NCBI GenBank assembly: GCA_035353055.1
Contig: DAOPYW010000027.1
Location: 1-6,864 of the forward strand
DNA from: JAAYDH01 sp035353055
GTDB taxonomy: Bacteria > Bacillota_I > Bacilli_A > RFN20 > CAG-826
Reading direction: 5' to 3'
Length of the DNA: 6,864 nt
Shown: in pieces, positions 1-4,914 of the stretch
How positions within the stretch are numbered: position 1 is the stretch's first letter
Layout of the letters: every line of letters starts with the position of its first letter
Program-made: the position numbers and the translations under genes
Notes under the pieces: model-generated
Databases searched by the model: none
Seen by the model: the letters and a program-made list of their open reading frames with translations, nothing else
What the model was told of the DNA's origin: nothing

Positions 1-424
1 TGAGCTTTTTGCAGACGACTAAAGCGATCGGAGCAACCATTAAAACAGTTGCGACGTTATCGATGAAGGCTGAGATAAAGGCGGCAAAAACAGTCAATCC
101 TACAACAGCTATCCGGACATCTCGAGATTTTTCGATGATTTTTTCGGCGAGGAGCGCGGGCATTTTCGATTCGATGAATAAGCCGACAACCCCCATCGTT
201 CCTAAAATCATGAGAATGACGTTCCATTCAATGCTAACTAAAGCATCTAAAGGGGTCATGGGAATAACTTTGCAAAGCCCTAGGATCACAAAGATTACCG
301 CCGCGCCAGCAGCGATGTAAGCTCGATAGTCAGAGAATATTAAGAGTAAAACATAAGTAACGATAAAAATACACAAGACAACGGTCATGCTAATCGTAAA
401 TGTTGGAATTCCGGAAAGTATCAT
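1..424 (-). CDS. SLC13/ArsB/NhaD-like transporter, N-terminal part (cut by window edge)
   Basis: This is the first 141 residues of a multi-pass inner-membrane transporter; the rest lies beyond position 1. Hydrophobic segments are visible at about residues 10-30, 34-54, 66-84 and 106-123. They are followed by the stretch IDNVATVLMVAPIAL (121-135), which resembles the re-entrant 'DN-T-VLL-AP' element of the ion transporter superfamily (SLC13 / ArsB / NhaD permeases). Members of that superfamily move anions, dicarboxylates or arsenite, or exchange Na+ for H+. The substrate cannot be read from this fragment. The start ATG at 422-424 is chosen because an AGAGAGGA ribosome binding site lies about 7 nt upstream of it on the minus strand; a second in-frame Met at residue 13 has no such site. 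The gene is monocistronic at its 5' side, being separated from the upstream tRNA by a terminator and about 300 bp. Confidence 0.8.
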   Translation of the reverse strand, partial: MILSGIPTFTISMTVVLCIFIVTYVLLLIFSDYRAYIAAGAAVIFVILGLCKVIPMTPLDALVSIEWNVILMILGTMGVVGLFIESKMPALLAEKIIEKSRDVRIAVVGLTVFAAFISAFIDNVATVLMVAPIALVVCKKL

Positions 425-470
425 TGTTTTATCCTCTCTTTCTCAGTTAACACTTTTAATGCTAAAGCAA

Positions 471-487
471 TTGAATCAGCGATTCAA
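471..487. repeat. perfect 7-bp palindrome upstream of the transporter (operator or leader hairpin)
   Basis: TTGAATC (471-477) and GATTCAA (481-487) are exact reverse complements separated by AGC. The element sits about 47 bp upstream of the transporter start codon. It could be an operator for a dimeric regulator or a small hairpin in the mRNA leader. It has no U-tract on the minus strand, so it is not a convincing terminator. Confidence 0.4.
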
Positions 488-501
488 CCTTTTCTGGCTA
501 A

Positions 502-529
502 TAAATAAATCGTTATATTGGGTTGGCAA
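502..529 (-). promoter_or_regulatory. weak promoter candidate for the SLC13-like gene
   Basis: On the minus strand TTGCCA (524-529) is a good -35 match. A TATTTA (502-507) 16 nt further on is only a weak -10. Transcription would begin near 495, giving a leader of about 70 nt that contains the palindrome at 471-487. The poor -10 box makes this tentative. Confidence 0.22.
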
Positions 530-701
530 TTTGACCTATTGGATTTAGATTTGCGCTTCCTAAAAAATGGCCATTGTCACTTAATACGAAACAGTTGTGT
601 TTTTTGCTCGCTTTCTTTTGATTGCTTTATTAGTGCACAAGAGAGTTACATTGGTCTATTTTTTCATTAGCATCGCAACAATGCGCTATTTGAGAAGTAA
701 A

Positions 702-724
702 AAAGATAGATTTTATCTATCTTT
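702..724 (-). terminator. intrinsic terminator after tRNA-Ala (bidirectional form)
   Basis: AAAGATAGA (702-710) and TCTATCTTT (716-724) form a perfect 9-bp stem with a 5-nt loop. An A-rich run lies on the low-coordinate side and TTTGTTTTT on the other, so either strand would give a stem followed by U's. It begins about 10 nt past the tRNA 3' end and most plausibly ends the tRNA transcript and any read-through from the rmuC operon. Confidence 0.75.
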
Positions 725-734
725 GTTTTTAAAT

Positions 735-810
735 TGGTGGATCTGACCGGGATCGAACCGGCTACCTCCTCGTTGCGAACGAGGCGCTCTCCCAGATGAG
801 CTACAGACCC
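735..810 (-). tRNA. tRNA-Ala, anticodon CGC
   Basis: A complete 76-nt cloverleaf with encoded CCA reads alanine GCG codons. Acceptor arm GGGTCTG pairs with CAGATCC and contains G3-U70, the alanine identity pair. The D stem is GCTC/GAGC with an 8-nt loop. The anticodon stem CCTCG/CGAGG closes the loop TTCGCAA, giving CGC at positions 34-36. The variable loop is 5 nt. The T arm is GCCGG/CCGGT with loop TTCGATC. The discriminator is A73, followed by CCA at 735-737. The gene has its own promoter at 832-860, lies 68 bp downstream of the hydrolase stop codon on the same strand, and is followed by the terminator at 702-724. A CGC alanine tRNA is normally supplementary, since the UGC isoacceptor can also read GCG. 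Confidence 0.96.
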
Positions 811-831
811 ATTCGAGTCTCAACGTGGTTT

Positions 832-860
832 ATTCTACTTATTTTTAGCGTTCTTTTCAA
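832..860 (-). promoter_or_regulatory. sigma-A-type promoter of tRNA-Ala
   Basis: On the minus strand TTGAAA (855-860) and TAGAAT (832-837) are separated by exactly 17 nt. This is a good housekeeping-sigma match, with transcription expected to start near 825, about 15 nt before the mature tRNA. It lies in the short gap between the hydrolase stop and the tRNA, so the tRNA need not depend on rmuC operon transcription. Confidence 0.7.
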
Positions 861-878
861 TCTTTAGATGAAGGTATT

Positions 879-2000
879 TTATCGGTTATATACACTGATA
901 TCGATTTCCATTTCTTCTTTGGTTCCACCAGCGTGATGACCTTTATGCGCAACAAATTTATCAGGAGTGATTTCGCTAGAGGCATAGAGGCAGTAGACAT
1001 CTTTGGCAATCGCAATAAAATCACCAATGAACTGATATGAATGCGGGCTGGGCTGACCTTTTCCAAAAAGCTCATCCTTAAAGACTGATTCTCTATCCAT
1101 TAATTCAAAGTGCTGACCATAGTATTTATTGAATAAAGAAGCAAACTCATCTCGCTTATCTGGCTGGACAAAAAAGTTCACCACGCGCTTTTCAAAAGAG
1201 AGAGGTCTAGATAATAAAGCATGCATATCTTCATGCTCACAAATATCTAGATATTTGACATTGATCAGGCCGTGATCGGCAAAAGAAAAGAATATAGTAT
1301 CCCTGTTCTTTTTAACAACTGCTTTGATGAATCGTTGAATTCTTTTGATGGTGAAATGCACAATGATGTGATTTACTCCGTAGCGATGAATGTCGCCATC
1401 AGGTAATGTCCAGTAAAAATATATGAATGTCTTATCATTGTCTTTTAAAATTTGATTAATGATTCCGCGGGATTGTTTTAGGCTCGTTGTGCCACCATTG
1501 CCTTTAACTTTTTCGGGGAAAATATCAAAAGCTTTCACTGATGGGTTAGCTTTTTCAATCTGATGGAAAATGTTCTCGTAAGGGCATTGCTCAAAAAGAA
1601 TCGAATCGTTTTTATCGCGCACTAAGGTGCCGTCGCTACTCCTGGTATTTTTAAACACTTCAATATCGCATTGATATTTATCAAAATATTGGCTCCATGA
1701 AAGCCACCCCGTTTCGATGGGAAACTTTCCGGTTAGAAAGCCAGTTGTCGAAGCTACAGTAGTCGGAGGAAAAGTCGCATCGATAGTCGCCAGGTAATGG
1801 GAGCGGAGATATCCTCTAACTCTCAGATGTTTATCTATAACATACTTGCCAAGCCCATCAAAAAGCATGACCACTACTTTATCGTGACCTTCCAATGCTT
1901 GATCGATTTCTTGAATGCTCTCATGCCAGGTAGGAGCGGAGAAGTGCTTCAGAATAGAATTCGAAAAATTAACAATCGTGTGGTTATTTTTCAACTTCAT
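879..2000 (-). CDS. alkaline-phosphatase-superfamily hydrolase (phosphodiesterase/nucleotide pyrophosphatase type)
   Basis: A 373-residue, probably cytoplasmic metal-dependent phosphoryl-transfer enzyme: no signal peptide or membrane segment is visible. The full set of catalytic positions known for the NPP branch can be placed: Asp48 in VMLFDGLG, the nucleophile Thr76 in ATFPPTT, Asp201 and His205 in PDGDIHRYG, Asp242-His243 in FADHG, and a C-terminal His (about 356) in GHHAGGTKEEM. These should bind two metal ions (usually zinc) and form a phospho-threonine intermediate. The substrate is not evident. The start overlaps the end of rmuC. An ATG at 1998-2000 has GGTGA 5 nt upstream; ATG at 2003 and GTG at 2009 are in-frame alternatives adding one or three residues. 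This overlap suggests translational coupling to rmuC. It could instead be called a sulfatase-like or phosphoglycerate-mutase-like relative, but the NPP-type motif spacing fits best. Confidence 0.82.
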   Translation of the reverse strand: MKLKNNHTIVNFSNSILKHFSAPTWHESIQEIDQALEGHDKVVVMLFDGLGKYVIDKHLRVRGYLRSHYLATIDATFPPTTVASTTGFLTGKFPIETGWLSWSQYFDKYQCDIEVFKNTRSSDGTLVRDKNDSILFEQCPYENIFHQIEKANPSVKAFDIFPEKVKGNGGTTSLKQSRGIINQILKDNDKTFIYFYWTLPDGDIHRYGVNHIIVHFTIKRIQRFIKAVVKKNRDTIFFSFADHGLINVKYLDICEHEDMHALLSRPLSFEKRVVNFFVQPDKRDEFASLFNKYYGQHFELMDRESVFKDELFGKGQPSPHSYQFIGDFIAIAKDVYCLYASSEITPDKFVAHKGHHAGGTKEEMEIDISVYNR

Positions 2001-3231
2001 CATCTTCACCCGTTAATTCATCATAAAACTCGCCATGAGATTCTTCAATTTCACCGAATTTTTCATTTCCGCGAATCGCATCGAACTTGTAGTTAATTTT
2101 ATGAACGCGAGTATCGAGTTTTTCTCTCGATTTAGTAGTCTTTTCCAAGGCATCAGAAAATTTGCCCCATTCGCGAGCGAACATTTCAAAGTCTTTGCTG
2201 AGACGTTGCAGCTGATGGTTGATCTCCTCGACGTTTTTGGCTCTTTCAACTTGAATTTTAACCATGTTAATCGTCACCAAAATAGCCGGCAGCGTGCTCG
2301 GAGATGTCAAGACAACTTTCTTCTCTCGAGCGTAGTCGATGACATCGCGGCAATTGTGATGGATAAAGGCAAACACTCCATCATTAGGGATAAACATTAG
2401 AGCTTCAGGCGCTGTTTTTCCTTCCACGATGTATTTATCTTTAATCGCAGTAATGTGCTTTTTAACCGCTCCAGCAAAATCTTTGGCTAAAGTTAGTTTT
2501 TCATCTTCTGACTGAGCATCAAACATCCTAGCGTAGTCTTTGAATGGGAATTTGGAATCAATGCAGATCATGTGGTTGGGTTCTGGCATGAAGACAACCG
2601 CGTCGGCGCGAACGTCATCGCCATCTTTAACTTTCTTTAAGGTAAACTGCTCTTGGTAACAACCTTCGGTGTCGCCAAAAACATTGTGGAGAACCATGCT
2701 TAATTGGTATTCTCCATATTGGCCGCGGGTCTGATTGCCCTCTAGAACTTGCTTTAGCGAAACGACATCTTTCGATAGATTCTCAATGTTCTTTTGAGCA
2801 GCATCAATAGCCTGTAGTCTCTCTCTGACTTGCGTCATTGATTCGTTAGTGGTTTTAAAACCTTCAGACAATTTCTCGTCGACTTTTCGGTTGATAAGAG
2901 CAATCTTGTCTTCCATCTGTTTATTCAATGAGTCGAAACGAGTATTTAAGGATGTGGAAATAGCTTGCTGAAAGCGCTCCAATTTTTCATTGTTAACCTC
3001 GCTGTTTTTGATGGTTTGGTCGCTGACTTTGCCCATCTCTTTGGTGAGGGAAAGCTCAATGTCGCCTTTAATTTGAACGCTGAGCAATTCGATCTGCTTT
3101 TCTAAGGCGCCGATTTCTTTTAAATCAATTTTTGTTTCGATGGGTTGTGGTTTTCTTTTGACAATGACAAAAATTAAAACAATAACCGCCAGCAAAGATA
3201 GTGAAGACAAAATAATAGTAGCAATTTCCAT
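1984..3231 (-). CDS. rmuC: DNA recombination protein RmuC (predicted nuclease)
   Basis: A 415-residue RmuC of usual architecture. Residues 4-24 form an N-terminal membrane anchor, followed by basic VKRK. Residues about 35-165 are charged and heptad-like, as expected for the long coiled coil. From about 165 comes the RmuC catalytic domain, beginning RGQYGEYQL. The restriction-endonuclease-like core is seen as Glu174, Asp210 (RADAVV) and Asp225-Ser-Lys227 (IDSKFP), followed by conserved stretches EALMFIPNDGVF and VVLTSPSTLPAIL. In E. coli, RmuC limits inversions at short inverted repeats; its nuclease activity is inferred from fold. ATG at 3229-3231 has AAGGAG (3243-3248) about 11 nt upstream. 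It is the first gene of a minus-strand operon with the overlapping hydrolase, and diverges from the polymerase gene across 124 bp. Confidence 0.95.
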   Translation of the reverse strand: MEIATIILSSLSLLAVIVLIFVIVKRKPQPIETKIDLKEIGALEKQIELLSVQIKGDIELSLTKEMGKVSDQTIKNSEVNNEKLERFQQAISTSLNTRFDSLNKQMEDKIALINRKVDEKLSEGFKTTNESMTQVRERLQAIDAAQKNIENLSKDVVSLKQVLEGNQTRGQYGEYQLSMVLHNVFGDTEGCYQEQFTLKKVKDGDDVRADAVVFMPEPNHMICIDSKFPFKDYARMFDAQSEDEKLTLAKDFAGAVKKHITAIKDKYIVEGKTAPEALMFIPNDGVFAFIHHNCRDVIDYAREKKVVLTSPSTLPAILVTINMVKIQVERAKNVEEINHQLQRLSKDFEMFAREWGKFSDALEKTTKSREKLDTRVHKINYKFDAIRGNEKFGEIEESHGEFYDELTGEDDEVEK

Positions 3232-3242
3232 ATCTTTCTAAG

Positions 3243-3248
3243 CTCCTT
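3243..3248 (-). promoter_or_regulatory. ribosome binding site of rmuC
   Basis: AAGGAG on the minus strand, 11 nt before the rmuC ATG. The spacing is on the long side, but no other start fits better. It contrasts with the divergent polymerase gene, which has no such site. Confidence 0.6.
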
Positions 3249-3259
3249 ATAACCTCAAA

Positions 3260-3294
3260 TTATCATTTAATGATACCACATAATTAAATGATAA
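3260..3294. repeat. 12-bp inverted repeat in the rmuC/uvrX divergent region (operator candidate)
   Basis: TTATCATTTAAT (3260-3271) is repeated as its exact reverse complement ATTAAATGATAA (3283-3294) with an 11-nt spacer. The first arm is also part of a shorter perfect palindrome, TATCATTTAATGATA (3261-3275), with 7-bp arms around one base. The repeat covers the -10 and -35 boxes proposed for rmuC, the arrangement of a repressor operator. It does not resemble the Gram-positive LexA box (CGAAC-N4-GTTCG). As RNA it could also fold as an A+U-rich hairpin without a convincing U-tract. Confidence 0.6.
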
Positions 3295-3297
3295 CAA
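3270..3297 (-). promoter_or_regulatory. promoter of rmuC operon
   Basis: On the minus strand TTGTTA (3292-3297) and TATCAT (3270-3275) are 16 nt apart, a fair sigma-A match (4/6 and 5/6). Transcription would start near 3264, giving a leader of about 33 nt that keeps the ribosome binding site. Both boxes overlap the arms of the inverted repeat at 3260-3294. Confidence 0.5.
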
Positions 3298-3337
3298 AAA
3301 TAATGGTTTTGCTTAATGAAAAATTGGAGACTTTTCC

Positions 3338-3350
3338 TATAAAATATACT
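3338..3350 (+). promoter_or_regulatory. -10 region directly before the uvrX-like ATG
   Basis: Overlapping -10-like hexamers TATAAA (3338-3343), TAAAAT (3340-3345) and TATACT (3345-3350) lie 5 to 12 nt before the ATG at 3356. A possible -35, TTGGAG (3324-3329), is 15 nt upstream of TATACT, which is short. Transcription from any of these would start within a few bases of the start codon. Which hexamer is used cannot be decided by eye. Confidence 0.4.
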
Positions 3351-3355
3351 TATCG

Positions 3356-4606
3356 ATGGAAACAGAAACAAGAAACATAATCGTAATCGACCTAAAAGCG
3401 TTTTATTCTTTTGTCGAATGCATTGACCGCGGCTTAGATCCCTGGACAACGCCTTTAGTGGTGGCTGACAAAGAGAGAGGCAAAAATACAATCGTGCTTT
3501 CAGTCACTCCCTTTTTAAAGGCTCAGGGCATCCCGTCGCGATTGAGAGTCAAAGAACTTCCCTCCAATCTTGAATATATTTACGCTCGCCCAAGGATGGA
3601 GAGATATATCGAGATGTCCACGAAGGTCGTCGACATTTTCTTGGATTTTGTGAGCGAAGACGATATTCACATATACTCAATTGATGAAGCGTTTTTGGAT
3701 TTAACTAGCTATTTAAACTATTATCAAAAGTCAGCGATGGAAATAACCGAGATGATATTGGGCGCCATCAAAGAAAGAACCGGGTTATATGCGACGGCGG
3801 GAATTGGCGATAATTTTTTCCTCGCTAAAGTTGCTTTAGATATCTATGCCAAAAAAGAGAAAAACGGTATCGCGACGGTCCGCCAAAAAGATGTTAAAAC
3901 TAAGCTCTGGACCATTTCACCATTGAGCGAAATGTGGGGAATTGGAGCGAGAACTGAGGCGAAATTGAATAAATTGGGCATTTTTTCTGTCAAAGAATTG
4001 GCGTTATCATCGCCTTCCTTTTTAACTAGCCATTTTGGAATTATGGGTGAGCAGTTGCATAATCACGCTAACGGAATCGATGAGTCAGATATCCATGAAA
4101 AATATATTCCCGAATCGACTAGTCTGACGGTTGGGCAATCATTATTCAAAAACTACAATAAGGAGAACATCGTCACTATCATTCGCGAAATGTGCGATGA
4201 TCTCTCTGAAAGACTTCGCCAAGAAAAGAAAAAGTCATCTCGCGTCTCGCTATTCATCGGCTATGCAAACAATCAGGGCGGCTTTTCCAGGCAGACATCG
4301 CTGTTGAGCGTCACCGACGAGACAGAAAAATTATTTGATGCACTAATGGAAATTTTCAATCGCAACGCCAGCGACCTTCCCATTCGCAATGTCGGTATCA
4401 ACTTCTCTTCATTGGCCAATTCGGATCATCAGCAATTAGATCTATTTGAAGATCAGCAAAAGCAAATTAAAAATCGAGAATTATTATTTACTATCGACGA
4501 AATTCATCATAAATTTGGAAAAAATATTTTGCTCCGCGCTTCATCTTTAACCGATGACAGCACAACTAGGGAAAGGCACGAGCAGATTGGAGGCCATCAC
4601 AAATGA
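3356..4606 (+). CDS. uvrX: Y-family translesion DNA polymerase, UvrX/YqjW type
   Basis: A 416-residue Y-family polymerase that would copy past damaged template bases. The palm begins with VIDLKAFYSFVE: Asp12 is a metal ligand and Tyr17 the expected steric gate. Lys14 replaces the Asp usual in DinB, as is typical for the UvrX/YqjW/UmuC-like branch. SIDEAFLDLT supplies Asp110 and Glu111. Helix-hairpin-helix motifs follow near MWGIGARTEAKLNKLGI, then the little-finger domain. QLDLF at 360-364 is a canonical beta-clamp binding motif, and the tail LLRASSL...ERHEQIGGHHK matches the family's conserved end. The start is fixed: the frame is closed by TGA at 3317-3319 and ATG 3356 is the first ATG, with no ribosome binding site. 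The stop overlaps the yolD start (ATGA), the classical polymerase-YolD operon. Confidence 0.93.
   Translation: METETRNIIVIDLKAFYSFVECIDRGLDPWTTPLVVADKERGKNTIVLSVTPFLKAQGIPSRLRVKELPSNLEYIYARPRMERYIEMSTKVVDIFLDFVSEDDIHIYSIDEAFLDLTSYLNYYQKSAMEITEMILGAIKERTGLYATAGIGDNFFLAKVALDIYAKKEKNGIATVRQKDVKTKLWTISPLSEMWGIGARTEAKLNKLGIFSVKELALSSPSFLTSHFGIMGEQLHNHANGIDESDIHEKYIPESTSLTVGQSLFKNYNKENIVTIIREMCDDLSERLRQEKKKSSRVSLFIGYANNQGGFSRQTSLLSVTDETEKLFDALMEIFNRNASDLPIRNVGINFSSLANSDHQQLDLFEDQQKQIKNRELLFTIDEIHHKFGKNILLRASSLTDDSTTRERHEQIGGHHK
4589..4593 (+). promoter_or_regulatory. ribosome binding site of yolD inside the uvrX end
   Basis: GGAGG within the last codons of the polymerase gene, 9 nt before the yolD ATG. 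YolD translation can therefore start independently even though the ATGA overlap would also allow coupling. Confidence 0.7.
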
Positions 4607-4914
4607 GTGACCGAGGAATGAAAAAATGGCTTGCTTATCGATCTTTAGTCGAGCAAGATTCGGCATTGAAAAATAATTCTAACAAGAGGATAAAAATTGA
4701 GAAACCTTTGGTTTCTCAAGATGAAGCCGAACAAATTAATAGCATCCTTATCAACTATCGTGGCGAAGAGCTTGCGATTTCATTTTTTCGCGATGGAAAA
4801 ATATTAAATGAGGAAATAGTCATCAAAAAGATCGATATGAGTGAAAGAAAACTCGTCTTAGCAAACAGACGAGTAATTCATTTCAGCGAGATTGTTTCTC
4901 TCGAGGTTAAATAG
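4603..4914 (+). CDS. yolD: YolD-like protein, partner of the UvrX-type polymerase
   Basis: A 103-residue YolD-family protein. It has the N-terminal RGMKKW signature (residues 4-9), a charged linker rich in Lys and Asn, and a C-terminal beta-rich domain from about residue 43. That domain includes YRGEELAISFFRDGK, the strand VIKKID (73-78) and HFSEIVSLEV, all typical of the family. YolD proteins are encoded next to UvrX/YqjW polymerases in Bacilli and have been proposed to play the part that UmuD' plays for DNA polymerase V; that role is inference from context. ATG 4603 overlaps the polymerase TGA and is preceded by GGAGG. The gene ends at TAG 4912-4914, 8 bp inside the convergent aminopeptidase gene, and its 3' part carries the likely terminator of that gene. 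Confidence 0.88.
   Translation: MSDRGMKKWLAYRSLVEQDSALKNNSNKRIKIEKPLVSQDEAEQINSILINYRGEELAISFFRDGKILNEEIVIKKIDMSERKLVLANRRVIHFSEIVSLEVK
4851..4874 (-). terminator. probable terminator of the aminopeptidase transcript, inside yolD
   Basis: On the minus strand ACTCGTCT and AGACGAGT form an 8-bp stem with an 8-nt loop, followed by TTTTCTTTC. It starts 33 nt past the aminopeptidase stop codon and lies within the coding sequence of yolD. On the plus strand the same hairpin is followed by AATTCATTT, a poor U-tract, so it is expected to work in the minus direction only. Confidence 0.5.

Larger units (their letters stand above)
425..701. other. non-coding stretch between transporter and tRNA terminator
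   Basis: No open reading frame with a ribosome binding site and no recognisable RNA gene is seen here on either strand. It holds the transporter's ribosome binding site, the palindrome at 471-487, a weak promoter candidate and a short imperfect hairpin at 670-684 (6-bp arms with one G-U pair, 3-nt loop). It is long for a simple leader, but I could not match it to a known riboswitch. Confidence 0.5.

Noticed and set aside
9..320. 103-codon open frame on the plus strand
   Set aside because: It is antisense to the transporter fragment, which has membrane-segment pattern and a ribosome binding site. The plus frame has a low-complexity composition and no matching start signal.
670..684. Short hairpin before the tRNA terminator
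   Set aside because: Six-bp arms with a G-U pair and no U-tract are too weak to call a terminator or structured RNA.
771..784. A possible arginine-type GCG anticodon in an alanine tRNA body
   Set aside because: That reading comes from failing to reverse the loop. On the minus strand the loop is TTCGCAA, so the anticodon is CGC, which agrees with the G3-U70 alanine identity pair.
1797..2400. Plus-strand open frames of about 100 codons within the hydrolase and rmuC
   Set aside because: They are antisense shadows of two well-recognised proteins and have no convincing start signals.
3232..3355. LexA box upstream of the polymerase gene
   Set aside because: No CGAAC-N4-GTTCG-like sequence is present in either orientation; the symmetry found is a different A+T-rich repeat.
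4604..4606. TGA as tryptophan (mycoplasma code) with polymerase-YolD fusion
   Set aside because: The polymerase ends in the family's conserved IGGHHK tail right at this TGA, and YolD begins with its own ATG, ribosome binding site and RGMKKW motif in another frame.
3356..4914. Mobile element, because UvrX-YolD pairs also occur on phages and conjugative elements
   Set aside because: No integrase, transposase, attachment repeats or phage genes are visible, and the flanking genes are chromosomal housekeeping types with similar base composition.
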